Shown one piece after another: positions 11,074 through 22,765 of a stretch of DNA of 64,000 bases. A program made the position numbers and the translations under genes. Numbering within the stretch: position 1 is the stretch's first letter; each line of letters starts with the position of its first letter. This stretch comes from Hymenopus coronatus. Its lineage: Eukaryota; Arthropoda; Insecta; Mantodea; Hymenopodidae. The stretch covers positions 113,054,620-113,118,619 of the forward strand of contig CM060900.1 in assembly GCA_030762935.1 (NCBI GenBank). The letters run 5' to 3'. The notes beneath the pieces are model-generated. The model made no database searches and was not told where the DNA came from. It was given only the letters and a program-made list of their open reading frames with translations.

Positions 11074-12385
11074 TGAGGGGCATATTGAAAGTCACAAGCA
11101 ACCCATTGTAAAAATTTAAATTTCAACAATGTAACGAAATGAATTGCAGGATCGTAATCTACAGACTTTAAGCCACATGTTGACATATTGTGACGTCATT
11201 AGCTTCTATCACGTGACCACAGACGGTGTTTGAAAAATGGCTGACATTGATGTTTCATTTCGAAAGCGTGCTGTCATTGAATTCCTTGTGAAAGAAGGAA
11301 AATCTGCTCCTGAAATTCATCTCAGACTTCAACGTGCTTATGGAGGTGTCTGCATGGGTGCCAGCAGTGTTAGAAGATGGGTGAAACATTTCAAAGATGG
11401 AAACACGAATCTGCAAAATGCGCCTTGTAGCGGGCGTCCTCGAACTGCCTCTACAGAACGCAACAAGGAAAGACTTGATGAACTCATTACATGAGATAGG
11501 CGTTTCACTATGAATGAAATTGCTGCGAAACTTGGAATGGGACATAGTGCAGTGCAAGAAATGATCCACAGCTTGGGTTATCGAAAGGTCTGTGCCCGTT
11601 GGGTCCCCCGTTTAGTGACTGAAGACCACAAACTTCAGAGAAGAACCATTGCACAAAACCTTCTTCAGAGATTTCATAATGAAGGTGATGAATTTTTGAC
11701 GTGTATTGTGACTGGAGATGAGAGCTGGTTCCATCACTATGAGCCAGAAACGAAACGTCAGAGTATGGAATGGCACCACTTGAACTCACCATCGAAGAAG
11801 AAAGCGAAGACAGTGCAGTCCGTAGGAAAAGTTATGGGAAGTGTCTTTTGGGATGCACAAGGTTGCATTCTGGTTGACTTTCTTGAACCTGGACAAGCCA
11901 TAAATTCTGCCCGCTACATCAAAACACTTCTGAAGCTCCGTCGGGCTTTGCGTGATAAACGCCCTGGAAAGAGGATCATCCTTCAACAGGATAATGCGCG
12001 TCCGCATACTGCCCGTGCCACTATGGAGAAGATCAGGGCATTAGGGTGGGAAACTCTTCCACATCCTCCCTACAGTCCCGACTTGGCACCCTCCGACTAC
12101 CATCTTTTTGGTTCTGTGAAGGAGCAGATGCGTGGCCAACGCTACGAGATGCTGGAGGATATTCGGTAAGCAGTGTGTCAGGGTCTGCGGGCAGCTGGAA
12201 CGGAGTTCTATCACAAGAGCATTTTCAAATTTGCAGAACGATGAGGAAAATGTGTGCAAAACAATGGAGACTATGTTGAAAAGTGAAAGAAAGTCTGTAG
12301 ATTATGATGATGTATTTGGTTTGGCTTAAAAATAAATATTAAGATTGTAAAACAGTGTTGCTCATGACTTTCAGTATGCCCCTCA
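11074..12385 (+). mobile_element. Mariner transposon, copy 1
   Basis: A 1312-bp element with inverted ends. The left end reads TGAGGGGCATATTGAAAGTC, and the right end in reverse complement TGAGGGGCATACTGAAAGTC. It is flanked by the TA duplication of this superfamily (11072-11073 and 12386-12387). It sits inside the 5' LTR of the gypsy element and so is younger than that insertion. The transposase is in the same orientation as the LTR element. Confidence 0.95.
11237..12286 (+). pseudogene. Mariner transposase (DD34D) with three nonsense mutations
   Basis: This would be a 349-residue mariner transposase, the usual length. The N-terminal helix-turn-helix half includes 'ASSVRRWVKHFKDGN', and the linker has a WVPHxL-like motif 'WVPRLV'. 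The catalytic half has Asp in 'VTGDESW', Asp in 'LQQDNARPHT' and Asp in 'YSPDLAPSDYHLF' with DD34D spacing. It is broken by TGA at 11492-11494 (Gly in copy 2), TAA at 12167-12169 (Lys in copy 2) and TGA at 12242-12244 (Trp in copy 2). All three catalytic Asp codons remain. The start ATG at 11237 follows ~160 bases of terminal sequence. Confidence 0.95.
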
Positions 12386-12392
12386 TACTCTG

Positions 12393-13465
12393 GTGTCAGG
12401 ATTGGTATTTAATGCCACAATGGAGATGACGAAAACTCTACTGGTCAAAATGAAGGAGATGGGAATGAAAATGAAATCCGGTATGGAAAAAACCAAATTA
12501 GGAATGGAGAAGTCGGAAGAAAAAATTAAATTGGGAATGGAGAAAATTGAAGAAATGAAGGCAGAAATGAAAACTGGAATGCAATCAGCAATGGGGAAGA
12601 TGGAGGTGAAAATGGAATCTGGCATGGAAAAGATGGAGACAGAACTGAAGATGGAGATATCCACCAAAATAGAGGAACAACCGCCTATTATTAAGAAAGA
12701 CACAGAAGACCTTGGCCAACGTGTTAATGCCTGTAAGACCTCAGGGAATGCATTAGTGCCCTGGAAGGAAGAGTCGATGGCAGCACCAAAAAACTGAACA
12801 AATTCATGGAAATGATACTCGGCGGATGGCTTAAGGACTTAAAAGTGGAGCTAACAGGGCACGAAATATTTGCACACATCAAGCCAACCAAATACGACAA
12901 AACATCCACCTTCAAAGTCTTCTGCTGCCATCAGCACCCACTACTGACAGTCAGCAGTGGATGAAGTTGCATAACTGACAGCAAGTTTCCAATTAAGGCG
13001 GCAGAAGTACTGAGGGTGAATCTGAAGTTGGCATTTTCTGGAGAGATCTGGGAGGAGGCCCTTGAGAGCAGGTATGGGAACCATTGCTTTTATGCAGCTC
13101 ATCACAGACAGCTTAAATCAAAGCTGCAACAGTCAGGGGAGATGATGCAGGAGCTCACCCTGGCAAGTGAACAGATAGTGAACAAAGATCCGGTGAACCT
13201 TCCACCTTGTTACATGTCTCAGGAAGCTGCCTACTCCTTTGTTGACGGGATGTGTGATGCTGAGATATGACAGCACTGCTCGGCGACTTCAAGACAATGC
13301 ACAAGTCCTTAACAGCAACACTTGGAATGGAGGCACCTGGTGCCCACCTTGAAGATAAGAACTATTTGCTATGAAATGGAGAGAGAAACCAAGACAGAAA
13401 TGATCTTAAAGTGTGTCCTGGGGGTGTGGCCAACAAGGACACCTAGTAAAAGACTGTTCATGATA
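12393..13465 (+). pseudogene. Gypsy gag remnant (Met/Lys/Glu coil, CCHC knuckle)
   Basis: After the primer-binding region, an open frame of 134 codons (12393-12797) is a repetitive Met-, Glu- and Lys-rich coiled coil built on a 'GMEK' unit, typical of the start of gag in one insect gypsy lineage. Further shifted frames continue to 13270. Around 13415-13460, 'CGQQGHLVKDC' is the second part of a CCHC zinc knuckle that binds RNA in the particle. Several stops and frameshifts show decay. The high Met content made me consider a host gene, but its place between LTR and pol settles the call. Confidence 0.7.
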
Positions 13466-14329
13466 ATGCCGTCCAGCAAGCAGAAAACGATAGAGGTACA
13501 CACAGTGTCAGTCATCATCAACACCTCAAGTGATGCTACATACCTTGGGGAGAAGAGTGGATGACAGTTTCATCACAGATGGCTAGGTTAAAGAAATGTG
13601 CCAGAGACAGATGCAGCCATGACTGTAATCAGATCTGATGTGGCAAAGTGCTGACATGAACACCCAGTCAGCCCTACCAACTAGGGAATGTCGGGTGACA
13701 TCTTTTCTGTGGAGAAGGAGGCCTTGCTGGAGTTGACACTCAGATATGAGATGCAGCACTCTGAGCCTGTGGGTGTCAGTCATGAAGGTGGCTGAGAATG
13801 TGATACTGGGATTGAATGCTCTCAACATTGGCCAGAGGATACTGCATCTCGACCAAGATAAGGTGTTGCTCCAGAGCCCCAATGAACTTTTGGGGATCAG
13901 CAGGGTGATCCTAAGCAGGATGTAGTTGTGCCCACAAAGAACAAGATGGTGGTGAAAGTGCACCTGGAGGGCCTGTGGGAACCTGGTATTGGGCAGGAAC
14001 ACATCACTGAATGAATTATGGGTTACCTGTGCATAGTTGCCTTGTCAGAAGGGAGTACCCATGAGGCTGCTGAACCCAATGAACAGTACACAGATGGAAC
14101 AGATTTAGGAAAGTGCAAGCCAACTGCAAGTGCATCACCATACGATGGATTCACCAGCCAGCATTGCACCAGCTGAAGGACTTGCTGAAAAGGGCAGCTG
14201 ACCATCTGACCTTTCACAACTGGAGAGATACTGGTATCTACTGAGACATTACCAGTCTCTCCTCAGCCAAGGGAATGGCAGATATGGTTTGCATTTACCT
14301 AGTACTCCACCACATCAACATCGAAAATG

Positions 14330-15390
14330 TCTGACCTATCTGGCAACCACCAAGACATGTTACTTTGGCAAAACAGGCAGGGATACAGGACATGCTGGAG
14401 GATATGAGATCTAGGGGGATCTTTGAAAAGTCCATAAGCCCTTGGTGCTCCCCTGTAGCATTGGCGAAGAATAAAAAGAATGGCAAGTCTCGCTTCTGCA
14501 TGGACTACAGCAAACTGAATGCCGTCACCAGAAATGACTGTTTACCCCTGATTGATGACACCCTGGTCACACTTGCTGGTGCTGTGTGGTTCTGGACTTG
14601 GGACTTAAAATTCGGATACTGGTAAATGGCCCTAGATCCCTGACAGAGGACTGCATTCTCGACTAACAGAGGACTTTGGCAGTTTACTGTTATGTCCTTT
14701 GGGCTCTGGAATGCGCCAGCCACCTTTCAGCACCTAATGAAATCAGATGAAACAGTGAATCAACAACACCTGCCTGCTCTTTCTGGATATCATTGTCACA
14801 GGCAAAAACTTCAAAGACTATCTCAGAAACCTGACCAAGAAACTGCAAAGACTGCAGGGAGCTAACTTGAATCCAAATGAGAAGAAAAGGTAACAAGGTG
14901 AACTTGTTGGGCCCCGTAGTCTCACCATCTGGGGTGGCCACAGACCCAACTCAAACAGTAATAGATTGGCCTCCCCTGAAAGTCAAATGAGAGCTGTGAA
15001 GCTTCCTGGGCCTATTCAGCTCATACCGCCAGTTCGTCAGAGGTTTCTCCAACATTGCAGATCCCCTCACTCATCTGATGGTAGAGCACTGGCCTTCCAT
15101 GTGGTCAGAAGAGGCAAAGAGCACATTTCAGGTGCTTAAAACAGCACTCTGCATTGCGCCTATTTTAAAGTTTCCACAACCTTATGGCAACTTTATGGAC
15201 ACTGATGCCAGTGGCACTGGTATTGAAGGCATTCTATCCAATGTCCACGATGGCCAGGAGCTGGTACTTGCCTACAACAACATTACTCTCTTCCAAGGCA
15301 GAAAGGACTACTGCACTACGCAGTGAGAGCTCCTGGCAGCAAGTAGCAATGGCACTGGAGCACTTCCACAGATAACTGTGTGAGCACCAA
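14330..15390 (+). pseudogene. Gypsy pol remnant: reverse transcriptase and RNase H
   Basis: The RT region begins 'MLEDMRSRGIFEKSISPWCS', followed by 'KNGKSRFCMDYSKLNAVT' (motif 1), 'LPLIDDTL' (fingers), 'WTWDLKFGYW' (degenerate catalytic block, usually SxLDLxSGYW) and 'PATFQHLM'. From ~15087 the RNase H part has 'FQVLKTALCIAPIL', 'FMDTDASGTGI' with its catalytic Asp, and 'LFQGRKDYCTT'. Stops and shifts interrupt it repeatedly (for example after 'FGYW' at 14623-14625). The enzyme copied element RNA into DNA in cytoplasmic particles; this copy cannot. Confidence 0.88.
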
Positions 15391-15700
15391 TGTGAAGCAT
15401 CTTGTTGACTGACTTCATAACATGCAGATGACCTGTAAACACATTCAGGTAGAGAGCAACCAGATAAAGACCCATTATGAAGAGCAAACCAACAGCCAAA
15501 GTTTCCACTAGGATGATCTGGTATGGCTGTATCGCCCTACCCAGACCAAGGGATGCTGCCCCAAGCTGTAAAAACCATGACAAGGGTCATAGCTTGCAGT
15601 GAAGAGGATAAATGATGTCATCTACCACATTCAGAGGCTGACCCTAGGAAAGAGGTTGATAGTACACTTGGATTGTCTAGCCTGCTGCGATGGTGCTGGG
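15391..15700 (+). pseudogene. Gypsy integrase C-terminal remnant
   Basis: Directly after the RNase H stretch the sequence jumps to the integrase C-terminal part: a broken 'LTDFITCR' helix region, then 'WYGCIALPRPR' (normally VWLYRPTRTKG), 'INDVIYHIQRL' and 'KRLIVHLD'. The zinc-binding and catalytic core domains are absent, so ~1 kb has been deleted. The missing core can be read in the minus-strand copy at 44510-45640. Confidence 0.75.
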
Positions 15701-15729
15701 CGGGGTGACCAGCCCTGAGGAGGGAGCAG

Positions 15730-16518
<789 letters not shown>

Positions 16519-16700
16519 ATACTTTTAAACAGTGCATTCAGGGGACCCTTCCTATTATGTTCAAGTCAGTAGAACTGCAAGATGGGAAAGACCAATTTTA
16601 CCTCATAAAATCTGGATGTTAAGACCTGAACAGAAATATATTTATGGTATTAACTGTGAATTTATGCACTTTGGTTCAGGGTGCCTTTAAATATACATAC

Positions 16701-16869
16701 CTCCACATCTGCTGTAAGTGTTTCCAGCAATTTCTCTTTTGCATCATCTCCTATGTATATCTTCATTCCCTCCTTCACAAAATCATTGTCCTTTAGAGTA
16801 GGTAGATCTTTCTCCTTTTCTTTATCTGATGCCTCCCGATCTACAGTTGAGCCCTTCAGGTCAAATTTC
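16701..16869 (-). CDS. PIP4K: PIP4K exon: substrate and ATP-site core
   Basis: The minus strand, after an acceptor ATGTTGCAG, encodes '[18 protein letters not shown]', the near-invariant '[17 protein letters not shown]' block of type II phosphatidylinositol phosphate kinases. It then runs '[18 protein letters not shown]' and ends '[10 protein letters not shown]' at a donor GTATGT (16695-16700). The 169-nt exon begins with the last base of an Arg codon left by the upstream exon and ends in phase 0, which fits 'FLTKLHLMDY' in the next exon. The 'DLKGS' segment contributes to phosphate binding in the kinase fold. Confidence 0.96.
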
Positions 16870-19181
16870 CTGCAACATTTTTAGGAATAATTATATAAAA
16901 GTGTCTCTTATAAAAAGACTTTTACATTCTTTCCTACTTCTGTTGGTTAATAATTGCATCTTTCATACACTTTCATTTACTCCCGGCTATTTATATATGT
17001 AGAGATTATAAACAATTGATATACTCAGAAGTCAATTATGATATTCTCCCCACTATAGCACTCTGTAGTTATTTTCTGTGACATTCCATCTGTTTAGTTG
17101 ACATTAACATCAGCAACTATTCCTAAAATACAACCACGGTATACACATGACTGTACTTGGTGCTTATTACAGCTAAGTTAGCAATCTATGCATTATATTG
17201 CAGATAAGTGAACTGTTGTGTTTAAAGCAAATAAACCTTAGTTGTGCATATCCATGTACACATTGTGATCCATGTACACATTTTTTTGAATTGCTTTGCT
17301 TCTTACATATGAGTTCCAAACTTTCTAACTATTGAAACATGCAGCTTATATGTAGCATGGAAATGAAAAACGTGCACAGTTTTCACCACTGTGTTCTCCT
17401 TTTTTAATGCAGTAAAAAGCTTTCAGACCATACTGCTATTGCTTGCTTATTAGCTCAGTAAGTATTATGCATATGGTTTTCAACTATATCAATACAGAAA
17501 TAATAAACAACCCTTTTGAAATTTGCCATCCAATGGCCCAGTTTTTTTAGAAATAAATTGAAATATTTCGAGCATTTCTTATTCAATCCCAACAATATTA
17601 CAACTGTGCCTCTGCTGCTCTCTGAGGATTGAAGATCACTCTTGTGTTGATCTGGCTGAGGACAGTACCAAAGGGACAGAAAGTGAGACAAACAGGGATT
17701 TAACCAGTGCTGATGTGCAGTACAAAAATGTCTAAATATTTGAATGGAGAATATCTTGACGTACTGATTTATGGTGAGATGAAGAACTATTCATGTGAAG
17801 CCCATCAACTACCATGAAGATTTTGCTAATTCATTACTGTGTGTCAGCAGATTCATATTATACGTAAAATTGTGATTGACAACCACCCAATGAAATTATG
17901 AACAAAGAGTAAGTAGTGTTAAATACAGTGGAACAACAATCTCATAATAGTAGTCATGACATTGCTCATAATGTTGCAAAGTCACATTGGGATGTGTTAA
18001 AGAGACTAAGAGAATCACTGTTGTAGCCATATCACAATCAGGAGTACAGCATCTGCCACCAAATGTTTATTCTTCCATGCACGAGTGTTTGTGAATGGCT
18101 GCCACATACCTGCATGCAGAATCCTATTCTAGGGAGTGTCATTGTTATAGATGTAGCTTGTTCCACCCAAAATGGTATTACAAACCTTTACAATGCACAC
18201 ACATGGGCTGTGAAAATCCACATACTGTAAAACAAGGTTATTTTCCACATTGGTTCTCCATTAATGTCTGAGTTAATATAATTGCAAATGCTTTTATTAG
18301 ACCAGCCACCATCACTAATTTGCCCTGTGATGTAATCACACAGAGCAGGTTTGCCTGGAAACGAGGACAACGTGCAGTGCAGGTCCTATTAACTCAGCAC
18401 GACGAATGATGGGGCAGCAGAGTATACAGTGGTGGGACCCATCTGTCTAAGCGACACATTCTCTATTACAGATCATGTGTTATGAATCTTAATTATTGGT
18501 GATAGCTACAGGATGCTCAATATTATTAATTTGATATAAAATAACTGTAAGCAGAAATAGACTTTATTGCACAAGAAACAAAATACTACTACTTATTGTA
18601 TAACATTATTGAATATATAAAAAATTGAAACTGTTTACAGAATAACTCTCTATTATGTATTAGAAATGGGTTGGGAAAATTTTGTTTAAATAATTAAACC
18701 ACAAAATATTAAAATCATTAAAACAGAGTGGGAATATATTTCAGACATCCAAATATGTCAGAACTTGCTGATTTTAAATTGCAAAATAATGCAAAAATTA
18801 GGTTTTTATGTGAAACACTGTATTTTGCGAGATTTACTAAAGACATGAGATTTATTCAGGTAAAATTTTGACTTCTAGTTGGTTTACCAACAAGAAGGAT
18901 TCAAGTTTGGTGCTGATATAGTACTACAAATACTTACCGGCAGAATAAGTACCGCATGTATCTGAATAGAAGACAATTTTTTTTCCCCTTAAAATATTAA
19001 TCTCCAAAACTCACGGCTTGCGCTCACGATGTTCAAACTTTGCAGGTGCGGACGTGGCAAACCCTGGGGCAAATGGTTATGCTTACCACCAAGGTCGTAA
19101 CCAATGCAGCAGATTTTGTGCCTTAATTTCACACCAAAAGGCTGACAGTTAACAGGCATATAACTGCGCAAATTCAAATTA
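16870..19181. other. No gene recognised; intron sequence
   Basis: This first part of the 7.6-kb PIP4K intron is AT-rich with short open frames only. I see no element termini or RNA-like structure. Confidence 0.5.
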
Positions 19182-20492
19182 CGAGGGGCATACTGAAAGT
19201 CATGAGCAACACTGTTTTACAATTTTAATATTTATTTTTAAGCCAAACCAAATACATCATCATAATCTACAGACTTTCTTTCACTTTTCAACATAGTCTC
19301 CATTGTTTTGCACACATTTTTCCCATCGTTCTACAAGTTTGAAAATGCCCTTGTGATAGAACTCTGTTCCAGCTGCCCGCAGACCCTGACGCATTGCTTT
19401 CCGAATATCCTCCAGTGTCTCGTAGCGTTGGCCACGCATCTGTTCCTTCACAGAACCAAAAAGATGGTAGTCGGAGGGTGCCAAGTCGGGACTGTAGGGA
19501 GGATGTGGAAGAGTTTCCCACCCTAATGCCCTGATCTTCTCCATAGTGGCACGGGATGTATGCGGATGCGCATTATGCTGTTGAAGGATGATCCTCTTTC
19601 CAGGGCGTTTATCACACAAAGCCCGACGGAGCTTCAGAAGTGTCTTGATGTAGTGGGCAGAATTTATGGTTTGTCCAGGTTCAAGAAAGTCAACCAGAAT
19701 GCAACCTTGTGCATCCCAAAAGACACTTCCCATAACTTTTCCTACGGACTGCACTGTCTTCGCTTTCTTCTTCGATGGTAGTTCAAGTGGTGCCATTCCA
19801 TACTCTGACGTTTCGTTTCTGGCTCATAGTGATGGAACCAGCTCTCATCTCCAGTCACAATACACGTCAAAAATTCATCACCTTCATTATGAAATCTCTG
19901 AAGAAGGTTTTGTGCAATGGTTCTTCTCTGAAGTTTGTGGTCTTCAGTCACTAAACGGGGGACCCAACGGGCACAGACCTTTCGATAACCCAAGCTGTGG
20001 ATCATTTCTTGCACTGCACTATGTCCTATTCCAAGTTTCGCAGCAATTTCATTCATAGTGAAACGCCTATCTCCTGTAATGAGCTCATCAACTCTTTCCT
20101 TGTTGCGTTCTGTAGAGGCGGTTCGAGGACACCCGCTACGAGGCGCATTTTGCAGACTCGTGTTTCCATCTTTGAAATGTTTCACCCATCTTCTAACACT
20201 GCTGGCACCCATGCAGACACCTCCATACGCACGTTGAAGTCTGAGATGAATTTCAGGAGCAGATTTTCCTTCTTTCACAAGGAATTCGATGACAGCACGC
20301 TGTCGAAATGAAACATCAATGTCAGCCATTTTTCAAACACCGTCTGTGGTTACGTGATAGAAGCTAATGATGTCATAATAAGTCAACATGTGGCTTAAAG
20401 TCTGTAGACTGCGATCCTGCAATTCGTTTTGTTACATTGTTGAAATTTAAATTTTTACAATGGGTTGCTCGTGACTTTCAGTATGGCCCTCG
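19182..20492 (-). mobile_element. Mariner transposon, copy 2
   Basis: A 1311-bp element of the same family as 11074-12385, in reverse orientation. The ends read CGAGGGGCATACTGAAAGTC on plus at the left and CGAGGGCCATACTGAAAGTC in reverse complement at the right. They are flanked by TA at 19180-19181 and 20493-20494. By eye it is very similar to copy 1 over its whole length, so both derive from one burst. Confidence 0.95.
19281..20329 (-). pseudogene. Mariner transposase (DD34D), frameshifted and with a catalytic Asp lost
   Basis: The frame opens at ATG 20327-20329 and is intact for ~186 codons. A one-base deletion near 19780, relative to copy 1, then shifts it; the other frame resumes and runs to the stop at 19281-19283. 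The HTH region ('ASSVRRWVKHFKDGN'), 'WVPRLV' linker, 'VTGDESW' and 'YSPDLAPSDYHLF' are present. The second catalytic Asp is His here ('LQQHNAHPHT', Asp in copy 1), so the encoded protein would be inactive even in frame. Its C-terminal third is free of the stops found in copy 1. Confidence 0.95.
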
Positions 20493-20494
20493 TA

Positions 20495-22360
20495 GGTATC
20501 TTTTACAGCAATGCGTTATATTAGGTATGTTGACTACATAGAAAATCATATCCATCATCGTAAAGATTCGTGGATACACATGCTGCCGCTGCCATTGTCA
20601 CATTCTCCCACTGCACACATACCATGCATTTCTGCATTCCCCTCTCCGTCTCTTATGTGCCCAAAACGTGTACTTCCATGCTAATTTCAATTGTTAGCTT
20701 AGGTAAAACTTTTTACAATGCTGTGATATATAGAGTGTGTTTCTATGACAAAACTTTAACTTTCATTTAAAAATTAAGTTATCTTCTTTTTATATAGATT
20801 ATATGCTTAATTCCAAAACTTAGTTCTCAAAAATGGGGGTTGTCTTGTATTTGAATAAATATGATAAGTATTCAACAGTTGCTTATTCTATTTAGCAACA
20901 TAGGTAATATTGTTCCCAATTTCCTCATTGCACTTTTCATTTCAATGTTGCCGTTAAAAGTTGGAGCAGTGTTTGTTAAGGAATGTGCTTGTGACCTCAT
21001 AGTACTTGTAAAACATCTTGAGGGATCCAGTTCTCTACTGCCCATGATTTATACCCATGGTTAAACAAGGCAACCAACTGCTTGAAGCAGAAGTTGAGCA
21101 TTCTCTTATATAAGTAGGCTTATATCTTCAACATAAATTCTCGGAACTTTTGAGTTCTGAGCCCTCACAGCTTCTTTGAATCCTAAAATCATTGTGATAA
21201 ATGAAGGTCTTGTGAAGACTGTGTCAATTTCTGCTTCTAGAATGCAATCACTCAGTGCAGTCACAATTCTGAAATTGCACAGACAGCTGCAAGAGGCAAT
21301 CAAGCTATAACTTTCAACGGAGAAGGTTGACATTGTGAAATGCCCACTGGCAATAAAATTAGATAACCTTGAATTTGCAGCTGCAGCTCTATGTTTCAGT
21401 GTGGACAGTTGACGACTATTTTCACAGTACAGTAAGATTCTGACTGAGCAAAGACACAATCTAAGCAAAGAAAATTTGGAACTCATGACCTTGCTATCAT
21501 TTGAAGTGTGACTTAGTGATCCACTTGGTAAATATGTTGTGAAGAATACATTTCATAATGGCTGTTAGAAGCGCATTTAATATGCAAGTAAAAACATAAT
21601 TCTTAATAGTTTGTATATTTACATAAAATTTGCATGCTGGCTTTCATGAGTTGATACACGAAGTGTTGTATTTAAAATAACTTATATATTAAGTAATTTT
21701 CACTTATCACCAACCTTTTAAAATGATGCATCACAAAAGTGTCTCCAAAATCAACTTTATTACCCTAAAATCCACTGAAAAATGACTCCAAAAAGCATGA
21801 AAAGTAACACTATGAAAAGTAACAGCAAAAACCATAAAAAATAACACCGAAATGTTCTAAGAAATAAAAAAAAATTTCCTGTCCCTACTTAGAAATGATC
21901 ATTAAGTCCTGATGTCTGTATTTGTACAAATCATTCCTTAATTCAAAATCTTCTCAGGCTTCTAACCAGGTAAAAACTTGGCTTGACACCAACGTTTCGA
22001 AGAAGTGCATCTTCCTTGTCTTCAGGGTGAACTGATGGATTGAGCTTGCGGAGACTGGTATTTATAAGAGCTGGAATGAAGCTAACATCTGATTGGTTCG
22101 CGTGATATTATGGCCTGGTATTTAAGATGACTGAGACATGGGCACAGACTTCAGTTCTTATTTTAAATCATTCCTTTGTCCTTGTGAAAATAGGTTACTG
22201 CTATTGCAATCTCTGCTTTTGATATAACCAGAGTTCGCTGTCATTTTTTTGTCTTATAAAAGCTTTTCAACATTAGGTACTATGTTCTGACACACACAAA
22301 CAAGAATTATTGTCTGATAGTTGGTTTCTGTGATCCAGTTTACAAGTTTTCATCAGTAAA
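20495..22360. other. No gene recognised; intron sequence
   Basis: A 126-codon minus-strand frame at 21106-21486 is the longest here. It is Ser/Cys/Leu-rich, matches no family I know, and has no clear exon borders. Near 21985-22030 a short inverted motif ('cgaagaagtgcatcttcc', then 'gtcttcagggtg') resembles 3' tails of Penelope-like elements, but no coding part adjoins it. Confidence 0.4.
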
Positions 22361-22369
22361 ACAACTGTT

Positions 22370-22640
22370 CTCATAAATATGTAGAGGTGAACATGATAAG
22401 ATACCGAGCAGCAAAATTATTTTAAGTCTTGAAAGCATGATCAAGGGAAATTGTTGTAGAAGTCACTCAGATTGTTTCTATTCTGGACTTTGTCTTTGAG
22501 CTCTATGTCATTCCATCATTTCTAGTTGCAGTGTGGTAGAAATAGTATCAACTGCAACAGAGAAAGGAGTAGCAAATAATTGTATATCAGGTTCCAAGTT
22601 TATCAGTTCTTTAAATCTGGAGTCAAATTCTTCAATCACT
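22370..22640 (-). pseudogene. hAT transposase relic (GTF2IRD2/SCAND3-like C-terminal part)
   Basis: The minus strand reads 'VIEEFDSRFKELINLEPDIQ' followed by 'FATPFSVAVD' and 'LQLEMMELQ'. This pattern ('F..RF.D......LF..PF......LQ.ELI.LQ') is typical of hAT-derived proteins of the GTF2I-repeat/SCAN-domain group. Downstream, broken frames contain 'NNFPLIMLSRLK' and a degraded counterpart of the 'FGSTYICEQ' dimerisation block. The N-terminal part and element ends were not found. Confidence 0.45.
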
Positions 22641-22765
22641 TCCACACATGAGCTGCCACTGAACAAATGACAACTGCACTTGCATATTGCCACTACAGTA
22701 CACTTACCAGGCTTCCTCTCTGCCCTGTCTATAATGCCCGCAATGTGTGCCTGCCCTAATGTCAT

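Noticed and set aside
12393..12797. 134-codon Met/Glu/Lys coiled-coil frame as a host gene
   Set aside because: It lies between an LTR primer-binding region and gag/pol remnants in the right order, so it is the retroelement's gag start.
21106..21486. 126-codon minus-strand frame
   Set aside because: Ser/Leu/Cys-rich with no recognisable domain or exon borders.
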